From: Rhodococcus sp. SMB37
GTDB lineage: Bacteria; Actinomycetota; Actinomycetes; Mycobacteriales; Mycobacteriaceae
NCBI RefSeq assembly: GCF_004345605.1
Contig: NZ_SLVY01000022.1
Span: 1-64,000 of the forward strand
Length of the DNA: 64,000 nt
Direction: 5' to 3'
Position numbers and translations under genes: made by a program. Each line of letters begins with the position of its first letter. Positions within the stretch are counted from its first letter, which is position 1. Under the pieces are notes generated by a model. It was not told where the DNA came from. It was given only the letters and a program-made list of their open reading frames with translations, and did no database searches. Shown in pieces: positions 1-9,211 of the stretch.

Positions 1-96
1 CGACTGGCGGCCAACCCTCATCACGCGGTCGACCTGGTCTTGAGCGCATGAAACTCCAGGCCGCAGCCCCGGAAGTCAACAACTACGGCACCCTGT

Positions 97-315
97 GAGT
101 GGCTGTTCGAGATCGGATTGCCTGCCAAATCGGGTGTTTCGGGTGGCATCGTGTCGATTGCGCCGGGTAAGTGCGGAATCGGGGTGTTCTCACCGCTCCT
201 GGACACTGCGGGAAACAGCATTCGAGGACAGCTCGCGACGGCTTATCTGTCGAGGGTTCTCGGACTGAACATCTTCGCTTCCGCTGCGCATTCTCGACAG
301 AAGGGGCTCGTCTGA
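97..315 (+). pseudogene. Glutaminase C-terminal fragment
   Basis: The frame ending at the TGA of 313-315 reads [18 protein letters not shown], then [17 protein letters not shown] and [10 protein letters not shown]. These match the last ~70 residues of serine-dependent beta-lactamase-fold glutaminases (L-glutamine to L-glutamate plus ammonia), including the GLPAKSGV loop. Upstream in this frame there is a TGA at 49-51, and residues between it and the match do not look like the family. The gene is therefore either frameshifted near its 3' end or a remnant; the window edge hides the rest. Its stop overlaps the likely start of the MFS gene, suggesting a former or existing operon. Confidence 0.6.
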
Positions 316-1937
316 TAAGTACAGGACAGGACACCGCGACGGTCGAACAGCGCAACTCGTGGCTACCGATGATCGGGTTGTTCCTCGGCCAGATCCTGAT
401 GTCGTTCAATGTGGCGGCATTGCCGGTGTCGATCGGCGGCATGGTCGACGATTTCGGTGCGCCGCCGACCGCGGTGAGCACTGCCATCGTCATGTACGGA
501 ATCGGTGTGGCCGCGCTGGTGATGCTCGGTGCGAAACTCGGCCAGCGTTTCGGGTGGGTTCTCGTGTTCCGCATCGTCGTCGTCGTGTTCGCGGGTTCGT
601 CGTTGATGATGATCTTCGCGCCTACCGTCGAGTTCGTCATTGCAGCTCAGACTCTTGCCGGGGTGTCTGCGGCCATCATCGTGCCGGCACTGGTGGCGTT
701 GATCGCGGAGAACTATCACGGAACCCAGCAGGCGACCGCCATCGGCTCGCTGGGGTCCGCCCGCGCGTTCTCCGGGATGAGTGCGTTCCTCATCGGCGGT
801 GCGCTCGGCGCTACCGTCGGGTGGCGGCCGGTGTTCGCGATCGTCCTGGCGGTTGCAATTGCGGTGTTCGCCTTCAGTTTCACTCTTCGCTCGGACCGGG
901 GTAACTCGTCGGTCGAGATCGATTTCGTTGCCGCGACCCTGATCGGCGTTGCGATCGTGGTGCTGACTCTGGGTTTCAACAATCTCAACGGTTGGGGATT
1001 ACTCCTCGCACGTGACGGAGCGCCGTTCGATGTCGTCGGCCTGTCGCCGGCACCGATCCTCATCGTTCTCGGTGTCGTTCTCGGTCAGGCCTTCCTGGTC
1101 TGGACCAGGCGCAGGGTGCAGGTCGGCAAAGTTCCGCTGGTCAGTCTGTCGGTCCTCGGCTCATCCCGCGAGAGGGCAGCCCTCTACGCAATGTTCGTGG
1201 TGGTCGCGTTGGAAGCGGCGCTGAACTTCACCGTGCCGCTGTACATCCAGATCGTCCAGGGGCGATCGCCGTTCGACACCTCGCTGGCGATGATGCCGTT
1301 CAATCTGACGGTGTTCGTCACGGCCACCCTGATCATTCGCTTCTACAAGCGGTTCAGCCCCAGAGCCATCGGGATGTTCTCGTTCGTCCTGACTACGGTA
1401 GCCCTGGTCTGGCTTGCCTTCGTCGTGACGAACGACTGGGAAACCCTTCCCACGATCGCGGGTCTGATCGTCTTCGGTGTGGGCCAGGGTGCGTTGGTCA
1501 CATTGGTGTTCAACGTGCTCGTGACCTCGGCGCCGAAGGAGTTGGCCGGGGACGTGGGCTCGATTCGAGGCACGACCCAGAATTTGGCCTCTGCTGTCGG
1601 TACCGCGGTTGCGGGAGCGATGCTGGTGACGATCCTCGGGCTCAATGTCGCTCAGTCGGTTGCCAACGATATCGAGATTCCGGAGTCCGTCGTCGCCGAG
1701 ATCGACCTCGACGATGTCAACTTCGTGAGCAACGATCAGCTCCGCGAAGTGCTCAGCGCGACGAGTGCCTCACCGGCGGTGGTCGATGCGGCCGTGCAGA
1801 TCAACACCGATGCACGATTGAGGGCCCTGAAGACCGGGCTGCTGATTCTCGCGGGGATCAGTGTCGTTGCGATCCTCCCGGCTTCGCGGCTTCCTGCGTA
1901 CAAGCCGGACGAGATTCCCGACCCGAGCCCCGAATAG
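312..1937 (+). CDS. MFS drug-type exporter, about 14 TM segments
   Basis: A 541-residue integral membrane protein of the major facilitator superfamily, DHA2-like in length and layout. Many hydrophobic helices run from about residue 20 ([19 protein letters not shown]) to the C-terminus, with a long extracytoplasmic loop near residues 455-500. The likely role is proton-driven export of a small molecule; the substrate cannot be read. The chosen start is an unusual CTG at 312: AGAAGGGG lies just upstream and the CTG overlaps the glutaminase stop as CTGA. The first ATG in frame (369) would start directly in helix 1 and has no ribosome binding site. The frame is open further upstream, but that part is antisense-like to the glutaminase fragment. 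Confidence 0.8.
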   Translation: MISTGQDTATVEQRNSWLPMIGLFLGQILMSFNVAALPVSIGGMVDDFGAPPTAVSTAIVMYGIGVAALVMLGAKLGQRFGWVLVFRIVVVVFAGSSLMMIFAPTVEFVIAAQTLAGVSAAIIVPALVALIAENYHGTQQATAIGSLGSARAFSGMSAFLIGGALGATVGWRPVFAIVLAVAIAVFAFSFTLRSDRGNSSVEIDFVAATLIGVAIVVLTLGFNNLNGWGLLLARDGAPFDVVGLSPAPILIVLGVVLGQAFLVWTRRRVQVGKVPLVSLSVLGSSRERAALYAMFVVVALEAALNFTVPLYIQIVQGRSPFDTSLAMMPFNLTVFVTATLIIRFYKRFSPRAIGMFSFVLTTVALVWLAFVVTNDWETLPTIAGLIVFGVGQGALVTLVFNVLVTSAPKELAGDVGSIRGTTQNLASAVGTAVAGAMLVTILGLNVAQSVANDIEIPESVVAEIDLDDVNFVSNDQLREVLSATSASPAVVDAAVQINTDARLRALKTGLLILAGISVVAILPASRLPAYKPDEIPDPSPE

Positions 1938-2121
1938 GCGGCCTGCGCGGCCGGGGTTCCAGCGCCCTTGTGATCGAAACTAAGCGGCAAGGTTATCGAA
2001 ATGTGACATGAGGTAACGTCGCTTACGCCGCGTCGGGGACTTGGTGCGGTCTCGATCGGTCGGTACGGCACGTCCCATCCGGATCTGGGGCAACAGCCAG
2101 GCGTGCCGTACGGAGTTATGG

Positions 2122-3057
2122 ATGTCGCACGAACTACACCATTTCACGATGGGTCTGTGGGTTTTCTTCCTGGCGTACGCGACCTCGGTCGTCGGATCGT
2201 ATGTGGGCCTGTCCTGCGTTCGGCAGTCCTTCAAGGACGACGGCAAGAACGCCAGAATGCGGTGGCTCGCCACGGCGTCGCTCGCCATAGGTGGTGTCGG
2301 GATCTGGTTGATGCATTTCATCGGCATGATGGGATTTGCAGTGCCTGGCTCGACGATCCGGTATGCCTTCGCGCCGACGCTGTTCTCGGTCGTGCTCGCG
2401 ATCGGCGCCACGCTGTTCGGGCTCTGGATCGTGGACTCACGCGCCGAGTGGAAAGCACGAGTGCCTCGTGGCATCCCGCTCACTGTCGGCGGACTGGTGA
2501 TGGGCCTGGCCGTGAGTCTCATGCACTACAGCGGTATGGCCGCGATCCGGATCAAGGGCACGATCGAGCACGATCAGGCTTTCGTGATCGCCTCGATCGT
2601 CATCGGCGTCGTCGCGTCCACAGCCGCGCTGTGGCTGGCCGGTGTGGCGGAACGTCTTCCTGCCCGGGCTGCTGCGGCGCTGATCATGGGGTGCGCTGTG
2701 GTTGCCCTGCACTACACGGGTATGGCGGGCGTGAAGGCCACGATCGATCCGAGCGCCGCCGACCCCGAGGGACTGACCGTTCTGTCCGTGCTGTTCCCGG
2801 CCTTCGTTCTCGGCATCCTCGTGATCGCTCTACCCATCGTTGCGTTGCTGCTCGCCCCGAATCGTGAGGACCTTCGCCGTGAAGCCGCGGTCGCGCAGTG
2901 GGTGGACTCCAGCGATCCCGCGGACGTTCCTGTTCCGTCGGCCACGCCGCACGTCGCACCTCGGGACGAGTTCGGGACGTCGGTGCGTGTCACCGTCGTT
3001 CCGGAGTGGCCGTTACGGCGTCGCGCTGAAGATCTGAAGCAACGCGACCGCCGGTAG
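2122..3057 (+). CDS. MHYT-domain integral membrane sensor protein
   Basis: A 311-residue membrane protein with seven predicted helices. Three MHYT-type motifs, MHFIGM, MHYSGM and LHYTGM, are spaced about 70 residues apart, the signature of MHYT domains proposed to bind copper and sense a diatomic gas. The usual GGDEF/EAL or kinase output domain is absent; only a ~75-residue hydrophilic tail follows the last helix. ATG 2122 is preferred because CGGAG lies six bases upstream and the protein then begins SHELHHF, as in family members. It stands alone between the MFS gene and the molybdate locus. Whether it signals or handles a ligand itself is unknown. Confidence 0.85.
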   Translation: MSHELHHFTMGLWVFFLAYATSVVGSYVGLSCVRQSFKDDGKNARMRWLATASLAIGGVGIWLMHFIGMMGFAVPGSTIRYAFAPTLFSVVLAIGATLFGLWIVDSRAEWKARVPRGIPLTVGGLVMGLAVSLMHYSGMAAIRIKGTIEHDQAFVIASIVIGVVASTAALWLAGVAERLPARAAAALIMGCAVVALHYTGMAGVKATIDPSAADPEGLTVLSVLFPAFVLGILVIALPIVALLLAPNREDLRREAAVAQWVDSSDPADVPVPSATPHVAPRDEFGTSVRVTVVPEWPLRRRAEDLKQRDRR

Positions 3058-3133
3058 GGAGGCGGTCTCGGGCGTCTCTCACCATGACGTGGCACGTATA
3101 AGAGGTGACGGTGACCAGCTTGTTCATCCGAAT

Positions 3134-3145
3134 ATACGGAAGTAT
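3134..3145. promoter_or_regulatory. Candidate operator of the molybdate locus
   Basis: ATAC-GGAA-GTAT is a perfect dyad with 4-bp arms just before the start of the HTH-TOBE regulator and inside a TATAC-rich promoter-like stretch. Its position fits an autoregulatory site for that regulator. The arms are short, so this is tentative. Confidence 0.35.
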
Positions 3146-3155
3146 GGTCCATTTC

Positions 3156-3560
3156 ATGACGAATGTGCGGATCAAAGACGCCGCCATGCTACTCGGGGTC
3201 AGCGACGACACGGTCCGCCGCTGGGTCGACCAGGGCGCGCTTTCAGCGGGCAAGGACGAAGCGGGACGCAAAGTGATCGAAGGCAGCGAGCTTGCTGCCT
3301 TCGCCCGAGCGCAGGCCGCTGCGGCGCCCGACCTTCTGGGTGTCGGCAGCTCGGCGCGCAATCGTCTCGTCGGTCTCGTCACCAGGGTCGTCTCCGACAC
3401 AGTGATGTCGCAGGTGGAGATGCAGTGCGGCCCTCACCGGATCGTCTCGCTGATGAGCACCGAAGCCGTCGAAGAACTCGGTCTCGTACCGGGGAGCATC
3501 TCGGTCGCCGTCGTCAAATCCACCAATGTCATCGTCGAGACCCCCGGGGAGCACACATGA
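3156..3560 (+). CDS. HTH-TOBE molybdate-responsive regulator
   Basis: A 134-residue protein with an N-terminal excisionase/MerR-like helix-turn-helix ([20 protein letters not shown], about residues 4-23) and a C-terminal TOBE/Mop domain (about 64-130) of the type that binds molybdate or tungstate. It probably represses the transporter when molybdate is sufficient. ATG 3156 ([10 protein letters not shown]) matches the family N-terminus; ATG 3144 in frame is an alternative. Its TGA overlaps the ATG of the modA vestige at 3557, so it heads a tightly coupled operon with modB and modC. Confidence 0.88.
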   Translation: MTNVRIKDAAMLLGVSDDTVRRWVDQGALSAGKDEAGRKVIEGSELAAFARAQAAAAPDLLGVGSSARNRLVGLVTRVVSDTVMSQVEMQCGPHRIVSLMSTEAVEELGLVPGSISVAVVKSTNVIVETPGEHT

Positions 3561-3607
3561 GAATTCGGGCCGTCGTGGTCGCGTCGGCGGCGATCGCGGC
3601 ACCGTGA
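3557..3607 (+). pseudogene. modA: modA vestige: 16-codon signal-peptide minigene
   Basis: Between regulator and permease, where the molybdate-binding protein ModA is expected, only 16 codons remain: [16 protein letters not shown] then TGA. The peptide looks like the start of a secretion signal (two Arg, then a hydrophobic run) with no mature domain. Both ends are perfectly coupled: its ATG overlaps the regulator stop as ATGA and its stop overlaps the modB GTG as GTGA. This is what an internal deletion of modA that kept translational coupling would leave. That it derives from modA is inferred from position and signal-like sequence. Confidence 0.6.
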
Positions 3608-4404
3608 GCGCGGCGCACACATCGACGGGGATTCCCCGGTGGATGTACGTGCCCGCCGCGGTGGGGTTCGTCTTCATCGCGGTTCCGTTGGTGGCGATGC
3701 TGCTCACGGTCGACTGGGCGAACTATCCCGAGCTGATCACGTCCGAAGCGTCGCTCGATGCGCTCGAGCTCAGTCTGGTGACCGCGTCCCTCAGTACACT
3801 GCTGTGCGCAACTCTGGGGATACCCATGGCTCTGGTGCTGGCGCGCAGTAGTTTCCGAGGCCAGCAGGTGGTGCGCGCGCTGGTGCTCCTTCCACTCGTC
3901 CTGCCACCGGTGGTCGGGGGTATCGCCCTGCTCTACACCTACGGCCGACGCGGTCTGCTCGGCGAGCACCTCGAGGTGCTCGGCATCAGTATCGCGTTCT
4001 CCACCACCGCGGTGGTGGTGGCGCAGACCTTCGTGGCATTGCCGTTTCTCGTGATGAGCCTCGAAGGTGCCCTGCGCACAGCGGGGCACAGGTACGAGAA
4101 CGTCGCAGCAACGCTCGGCGCCCGGCCCACCACCGTCTTCCGTCGCGTCACCCTGCCCCTCGTGCTGCCCGGACTCGCATCGGGCGCGGTCCTCGCATTT
4201 GCCCGCGCGCTCGGAGAATTCGGTGCGACCCTCACCTTCGCGGGCAGCTTGCAGGGCACCACACGCACGCTTCCCCTCGAGATCTATCTGCGACGCGAGA
4301 CCGACCCCGATGCGGCGGTGGCGCTCTCGCTGCTGCTCATCGTCGTTGCACTGGTGATCGTCGTCGCCGTGCACTCGCGGCGCCCGAAAGGAGCGGATCA
4401 GTGA
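3604..4404 (+). CDS. modB: Molybdate ABC transporter permease ModB
   Basis: A 266-residue binding-protein-dependent permease with about six TM helices and the EAA cytoplasmic loop that docks the ATPase ([20 protein letters not shown], then [14 protein letters not shown]). The motif [15 protein letters not shown] near the C-terminus is typical of ModB/CysW permeases. It would carry molybdate (or tungstate) across the membrane with ModC. GTG 3604 overlaps the preceding stop; longer in-frame upstream sequence is not permease-like. Its own TGA overlaps the modC GTG. The substrate-binding partner is missing at its usual place. Confidence 0.93.
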   Translation: MSAAHTSTGIPRWMYVPAAVGFVFIAVPLVAMLLTVDWANYPELITSEASLDALELSLVTASLSTLLCATLGIPMALVLARSSFRGQQVVRALVLLPLVLPPVVGGIALLYTYGRRGLLGEHLEVLGISIAFSTTAVVVAQTFVALPFLVMSLEGALRTAGHRYENVAATLGARPTTVFRRVTLPLVLPGLASGAVLAFARALGEFGATLTFAGSLQGTTRTLPLEIYLRRETDPDAAVALSLLLIVVALVIVVAVHSRRPKGADQ

Positions 4405-5456
4405 GCCGGCTGCAGGTGCAGGCGAGTGTCGACGAGCGTGACTTCATGGTCGATCTCGAAGTGGACGAGGGCAGCACGGTCGCGGTTCTGGGACCGAACG
4501 GAGCCGGAAAGTCCACGCTGCTCGGCGTGATCTCCGGCCTGCTCCGGCCCGACCGGGGTCGCGTCGAACTGGGCGACCGGGTCCTCATAGACACTGCATC
4601 GGGCGCCGCGATACCGCCCCACAAACGTTCGGTTGCGTTGCTTGCACAGCAGGCGCTTCTGTTTCCGCACCTGACAGCTCTGGACAATGTGGCGTTCGCG
4701 CCCCGCAGCGCAGGGAAGCGGCGTCGCGTTGCACGTGAGGTCGCGATGCGGTGGTTGAAGGCCGTCGACGCCGTCGAATTCGCTGACCGCACACCGCATC
4801 AACTGTCGGGTGGGCAGGCACAGCGCATCGCGGTCGCGCGGGCACTGGCGGCCGATCCGGAACTACTCCTGCTCGACGAACCGATGGCCGCACTCGATGT
4901 CGCCACGGCACCGGCCGTACGGTCGCTGCTGCGCAGGGTGCTTCGTGACGACGGTCGTACAGCGCTGATCGTCACCCACGACCCGCTCGATGTTCTGGCG
5001 CTCGCCGATCGTGTGATCGTCGTCGAGGGTGGACGGATCGTCGAGGACGGCCCCGTGCGACGTGTCCTGACCCGCCCGCGCAGCGCATTCGGCGCGCGGA
5101 TCGCTGGAACGAACCTACTCGGGGGGATCGTCGAAGCCGGTGGTCTCGCTACGGAAGTCGGTGTCGTGCACGGACTTGTCGACGACGACTGCACCCCCGG
5201 TACCGCAGCGGCTGCTGTGTTTCTGCCGTCAGCGGTGGCCGTCTACACCGAGCCTCCGCACGGAAGCCCACGGAACGCGCTGTGCGTCGAGGTCGGTGAG
5301 CTCGAGGCCAGAGGCGCGACCGTGCTGGTGCGTGCGTCGGGCGGGTTGACAGCCGAGATCACGACGGCTGCGGCGGCCGAGCTGACACTCGAACCGGGTG
5401 CGACGGTGTGGTTCGTGGTCAAGGCGACCGAGATCCGGATCCACCGCGCTGCGTGA
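4401..5456 (+). CDS. modC: Molybdate ABC transporter ATP-binding protein ModC
   Basis: A 351-residue ABC ATPase. Walker [10 protein letters not shown] is at residues 31-39, the Q-loop near [10 protein letters not shown], the signature LSGGQAQR near 135, Walker B LLLLDEP near 157, and the H-loop VTHD near 195. A C-terminal TOBE/Mop region (about 285-350) is characteristic of ModC. It powers ModB. The GTG start overlaps the modB stop by four bases. It ends immediately against the convergent MFS gene (TGA/TCA touch), with no room for a terminator. Confidence 0.93.
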   Translation: MSRLQVQASVDERDFMVDLEVDEGSTVAVLGPNGAGKSTLLGVISGLLRPDRGRVELGDRVLIDTASGAAIPPHKRSVALLAQQALLFPHLTALDNVAFAPRSAGKRRRVAREVAMRWLKAVDAVEFADRTPHQLSGGQAQRIAVARALAADPELLLLDEPMAALDVATAPAVRSLLRRVLRDDGRTALIVTHDPLDVLALADRVIVVEGGRIVEDGPVRRVLTRPRSAFGARIAGTNLLGGIVEAGGLATEVGVVHGLVDDDCTPGTAAAAVFLPSAVAVYTEPPHGSPRNALCVEVGELEARGATVLVRASGGLTAEITTAAAAELTLEPGATVWFVVKATEIRIHRAA

Positions 5457-6749
5457 TCAGCGCCCGGGGTCGATTCGGTAACGCCTGATCGCGAGCACCC
5501 CGATCACACCGAGGATGTAGACCGCTGCGCCGGCGACAGCGAGTGCGGGCGAGCGGCCGTCCGGCGCGACGACGAATGCCGCGACTGCGAGTGCGGCGAG
5601 GAACGCAATGTTGAAGACGGTGTCCTGCAATGCGAAGACCTGTCCGCGCCGTGCGTCGTCGATGTCTATCTGCATCGCGGCATCGCCGGTGAGCTTGATC
5701 GTCTGACCCGCGAGTCCGAGCAGGAACGCGGCGATGAGAAGCGGGCCCTGGGTCACGGTTGTGACGAACAGGGTTTGGACCACCGCCGCGACGATCAACC
5801 CGACGGTGACGGTGCGTGGCCGACCGAGTCGCGGGATGAGGAACGGCGCGACGATCGCTGCGATGAGCATGCCGATTGCGGTGGCCGCGACCGCCACACC
5901 GAATCCGGCGAACCCGCCGGGCAGTGACGTCTCATGTTCGGTGTCGCGGAGGACGAGCACCATGATCAGCGTGTCGATGCCGAAGACGATGCGGTGTGCA
6001 CCGATTCCTATCATGGCGGCGGCGACACCGGGGGCTTCCCAGACCGCTGTTGCTCCCGTGCGCAGCCCGGCGACGATGGTGCGCACCACCGCCCGAGGTC
6101 GTGCGCCGTCCGGTCCCAGCGCCTGGTGTGCGAATCCTCCTGCCGCGACTGCTCCGATCACGGATCCGGACGCTCCGAGGGCGACGGCGATTCCGGAACC
6201 GAGGTCGCCGGTACCGACGAGAGCGATCGTCGTGACCGCGGCCCCGGCGCCGGCCGCCGACACCGCGGAACCTACCGTCGCTAGAACGGAATTGACCGGG
6301 ACGAGCCAGGATTGGGCGACGACGTGCGGGAGCGATGCCGACACGCCGGCGAGAACGAATCGACTCACGCCGACGGCGGCGAGTGCGAGCAACATCAACG
6401 GGGTCTGCGGTCCCCCGGTGACGAGCACGGTTGCGGCCGCAAGAATGAACACGCCGCGGAGCGCGTTGGCCCATACCAGAACGAGGCGGCGGTCCCAGCG
6501 GTCGAGGAGCGCACCGGCGAACGGGCCGATCATCGAGTACGGGAGTAGCAGAACGGCGAATCCCGCGGCGATGGCCACGGGATCGGCGTGTCGTTCGGGA
6601 TTGAACAGGATCGCGCCGCCGAGGGCGGCCTGGAACATACCGTCGCCGAACTGGCTCGAGAAGCGGACGATCGTCAGACGAGCGAGTCCCGGTGATCCGC
6701 GGAGGGCGGAGACCGTCGAATGCCACGCCTGCCGCTTCGAGTCCTGCAC
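5457..6749 (-). CDS. MFS transporter
   Basis: A 430-residue major facilitator protein with about 12 hydrophobic helices. The motif GALLDRWDRRLVLVWANALR fits the conserved loop 2-3 of MFS exporters (enterobactin/macrolide-exporter-like branch). The substrate is unknown. GTG 6749 is chosen as start: the frame is open further upstream but overlaps the 3' end of the preceding oxidoreductase gene and is Arg/Pro-rich there, while from 6749 a short cytoplasmic N-terminus leads into helix 1. It lies 31 bases downstream of the NAD-binding protein, probably in one operon controlled by the divergent TetR. Confidence 0.8.
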   Translation of the reverse strand: MQDSKRQAWHSTVSALRGSPGLARLTIVRFSSQFGDGMFQAALGGAILFNPERHADPVAIAAGFAVLLLPYSMIGPFAGALLDRWDRRLVLVWANALRGVFILAAATVLVTGGPQTPLMLLALAAVGVSRFVLAGVSASLPHVVAQSWLVPVNSVLATVGSAVSAAGAGAAVTTIALVGTGDLGSGIAVALGASGSVIGAVAAGGFAHQALGPDGARPRAVVRTIVAGLRTGATAVWEAPGVAAAMIGIGAHRIVFGIDTLIMVLVLRDTEHETSLPGGFAGFGVAVAATAIGMLIAAIVAPFLIPRLGRPRTVTVGLIVAAVVQTLFVTTVTQGPLLIAAFLLGLAGQTIKLTGDAAMQIDIDDARRGQVFALQDTVFNIAFLAALAVAAFVVAPDGRSPALAVAGAAVYILGVIGVLAIRRYRIDPGR

Positions 6750-6780
6750 AATCTCCGAGACTATCTGTGTGGAAGGAGCC

Positions 6781-7728
6781 CTATCGGGTGCGGTCCTGCC
6801 ACCAGCGGACGGTCGTGTCGGCGGCCTCCGAGATCGGTGTGGGCGACAACCCGAGGGCGGCCTCGGTGCGGCTCGAGTCCATGACGAACGGGTCGGTGAA
6901 CATGTAGGTGGTCTCCGCGAGTTCACGCATACCGCTGTTGACGATCGCACCGGCACGCAGGATCCAGGTGGGGATGGTCCCCACCTTCGGGGCGGGCATT
7001 CCCGCGGCGGTGGCGAAGGCGGTTGCCATCTCGCGCTGTGTGACCGCCGGTGCGGTGGGTGCGTGCAGGACGCGGTTCCATACTTCGTCGTTGCCGGCGG
7101 CGGCGATCATCGCGGCTGCGAGATCGGGCACGTAGGTGAACGAGTGCGGTGTGTCCGCCGATCCGAGTACCCGTGACGTCTTCCCGGCGAGAACAACGGG
7201 GACCATGCGTTCGCCCGCATGGGCATTGAGGACATGGGGTCCGAAGAAATCCGATGCCACGACGCTGACCGTCGGTGTGGAGTGTGCGTCGCGGGCTTCG
7301 AGCAGGCGAGTGCGCACACCGAGTTTGCCGCGGGTTGCGTTGCGGGGTGAGTTCTCGGTCATGACCTCGTGCGGGGAGCTGTAGGAGTAGAGGCTCTCGG
7401 GGAACACGACGACCGCGCCGACGCGACCCGCAGCATCGAGCACGACCTGCTCGGCGGCGGGCAGTTCCTTCTCCCAGACCGCGGCGGAGTAGGTCGAGCC
7501 GTGGATGCACATGTAGAACGCAACGGCACTGTCGCCGTCGGGGCCGGTCAGTGCGTCGTCGAGGGCGCGGGGATCGTTGACGTCGATGCGCAGGCGCTCG
7601 ATGCGGGGGTGGTCGGGTCCGCTCCCCGAGCGGGTGAGGACGCGGACGCGGTGTCCCTGTGCTGCGAGTTGTTCCGCGACGGTGGTGCCGACAGGTCCGG
7701 CGCCGGCGACTACGTGGAGTTTCGACAT
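6781..7728 (-). CDS. NAD(P)-binding epimerase/dehydratase-like protein
   Basis: A 315-residue Rossmann-fold protein of the atypical/extended SDR group. The nucleotide-binding motif GAGPVG follows the first strand (LHVVAGAGPVGTTVAEQL). A region YSYSSPHEV in mid-protein takes the place of the active-site segment, but the canonical YxxxK is not evident. It may act as an NAD(P)-dependent reductase or as a sugar or lipid epimerase-like enzyme; the substrate is unknown. It is the first gene of a two-gene minus-strand unit with the MFS transporter, divergent from a TetR across twin dyads. Confidence 0.78.
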   Translation of the reverse strand: MSKLHVVAGAGPVGTTVAEQLAAQGHRVRVLTRSGSGPDHPRIERLRIDVNDPRALDDALTGPDGDSAVAFYMCIHGSTYSAAVWEKELPAAEQVVLDAAGRVGAVVVFPESLYSYSSPHEVMTENSPRNATRGKLGVRTRLLEARDAHSTPTVSVVASDFFGPHVLNAHAGERMVPVVLAGKTSRVLGSADTPHSFTYVPDLAAAMIAAAGNDEVWNRVLHAPTAPAVTQREMATAFATAAGMPAPKVGTIPTWILRAGAIVNSGMRELAETTYMFTDPFVMDSSRTEAALGLSPTPISEAADTTVRWWQDRTR

Positions 7729-7750
7729 GGTGTCCGCCTTTCATGAAGTG

Positions 7751-7763
7751 TGAGCACTGCTCT
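7751..7763. promoter_or_regulatory. TetR operator copy 1
   Basis: TGAGCA-C-TGCTCT, a 13-bp near-perfect dyad just upstream of the minus-strand oxidoreductase start (7728). It is an inverted copy of the site at 7806-7818: the 14-bp stretch 7750-7763 is the exact reverse complement of 7806-7819. Likely bound by the TetR protein encoded at 7860. Confidence 0.7.
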
Positions 7764-7805
7764 CTATTCTGAATTCAGACTGCACCGCCGAGCGCGGTCA
7801 TGTCA

Positions 7806-7818
7806 AGAGCAGTGCTCA
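7806..7818. promoter_or_regulatory. TetR operator copy 2
   Basis: AGAGCA-G-TGCTCA lies 42 bases upstream of the TetR ATG (7860) and mirrors copy 1. The two sites flank the shared divergent promoter region, which also holds the palindrome CTGAATTCAG at 7769-7778. This is a standard arrangement for autorepression plus control of the divergent gene pair. Confidence 0.7.
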
Positions 7819-7859
7819 CATTTGTTGACAGTGCTCGCGGTAGTGGTCAGGCTGGAGAC

Positions 7860-8567
7860 ATGACGACACCTCGCGCAAAGGCGCGCGCCCGCACGATGGC
7901 CGACATCCTCCGGATCGGCCGCGACCACCTGGCGACCGAAGGCGCCGCCGCACTGTCCTTGCGAGCCGTCGCTCGCGACCTCGGCGTGGTGTCGTCCGCC
8001 GTGTACCGCTACGTCGCGAGCCGCGACGAGTTGCTCACTCTTCTGGTGATCGATGCGTACGACGAACTCGGAGACGCTGTCGACGCCGCAATCGCCGACG
8101 CGGAAGACTCGTCCGACCAGTTCCGTGCACTGGGCCGCGCGGTCCGCGGATGGGGGCTGCGAGAGCCGGCGCGTTACGCGCTGTTGTTCGGAAGCCCCGT
8201 CCCCGGCTACCAGGCGCCCGCCGAACGCACGACCGAACCCGGAACCCGGGTCGTAGTTCGTCTCGTCGGGATCCTGGCGGACGCGTATACCGCGGGTGCG
8301 TTGCGGTCGATCGAGACCGTTCCGGTCCCCGACTCGCTCTCGGCCGATCTCGCGCGCATCAGGAGTGGGTTCGACAGGGATCTACCCGACGCGGTCCTCG
8401 CTCGCGGGGTCCTGGTGTGGTCCGGGCTGTTCGGTGCGGTGAGTTTCGAGGTCTTCGGTCAGTACGGTCGCGACAACTTCACCGACGCGTCGGCGCTGTT
8501 CGAACATCACCTTGCGGTTCTCGCCGACACTGCAGGATTCGTGACCACAAACGCACAGCCGCGGTGA
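7860..8567 (+). CDS. TetR family repressor
   Basis: A 235-residue regulator. The N-terminal HTH spans about residues 12-55 (ALSLRAVARDLGVVSSAVYRYV is the recognition region), followed by an all-helical ligand-binding domain of the WHG type (conserved WGLREPARYALLFGSP). ATG 7860 is preferred because GGAG lies three bases upstream; the frame extends upstream into the operator. It is divergent from the oxidoreductase-MFS unit and probably represses it and itself through the paired TGAGCAnTGCTCA sites. The ligand is not evident. Confidence 0.88.
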   Translation: MTTPRAKARARTMADILRIGRDHLATEGAAALSLRAVARDLGVVSSAVYRYVASRDELLTLLVIDAYDELGDAVDAAIADAEDSSDQFRALGRAVRGWGLREPARYALLFGSPVPGYQAPAERTTEPGTRVVVRLVGILADAYTAGALRSIETVPVPDSLSADLARIRSGFDRDLPDAVLARGVLVWSGLFGAVSFEVFGQYGRDNFTDASALFEHHLAVLADTAGFVTTNAQPR

Positions 8568-8579
8568 GAGAATGACGGA

Positions 8580-9188
8580 GTGGCGCAGCACCAGGACGAC
8601 CCCGAGGATCGCACCGCACCGTCGACCCCCAAGGTCCGTGCGGGAAATCTGCTCGTCGCCGGCACCGCTCTCTCCGAAGCCACGTTCCGCCGCACCGTGA
8701 TCTACATCATCGAACACAACGATTCCGGTAGCTTCGGCGTCGTACTCAATCGGATCAGCGACACCGCCGTCGGCGCGATGCTCCCCCGCTGGGCTCCACT
8801 GTCGACGTCGCCGGGAGCCCTGTACGTGGGTGGGCCGGTTCACCGGAATTCGGCGCTGTGCCTCGGCGCCGCGCGCGAGGGCGCCAAGGTCGACAACGTG
8901 AAGGGCGTCCGCCGGATCGCGGGCCGGGTCGTGCTGATCGACCTCGACACCGACCCCGCGACCCTCGTCGAGCACGTCGAAGGAGTGCGGATCTTCGCAG
9001 GCTACGCGGGGTGGAGTGCCGGTCAGCTCGACGGTGAACTCGGCAACGACGATTGGATGGTCGTCTCCGCCCTACCTCGCGACATCCTGGCTCCGGCCGG
9101 TATCGATCAGTGGGCGGCTGTGCTGCGCCGCCAGCCTCTCCCGACCGCGTTGCTGGCGACCCACCCGATCGAGGTCGAACGGAACTGA
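8580..9188 (+). CDS. yqgE: YqgE/AlgH (UPF0301) family protein
   Basis: A 202-residue cytoplasmic protein matching the YqgE/AlgH family: GNLLVAGTALSEATFRRTVIYI, NDSGSFGVVLNR, the YVGGPV motif and the FAGYAGWSAGQL block are all present in order. Length is about the family norm with a slightly longer N-terminus. The biochemical function is not settled; AlgH was named as a regulator of alginate genes in Pseudomonas. GTG 8580 follows the TetR stop by 12 bases, so the two may be co-transcribed. It is convergent with the retron reverse transcriptase, 23 bases apart. Confidence 0.9.
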   Translation: MAQHQDDPEDRTAPSTPKVRAGNLLVAGTALSEATFRRTVIYIIEHNDSGSFGVVLNRISDTAVGAMLPRWAPLSTSPGALYVGGPVHRNSALCLGAAREGAKVDNVKGVRRIAGRVVLIDLDTDPATLVEHVEGVRIFAGYAGWSAGQLDGELGNDDWMVVSALPRDILAPAGIDQWAAVLRRQPLPTALLATHPIEVERN

Positions 9189-9211
9189 CTCACCGGGGCA
9201 TGCGCGGGCCC

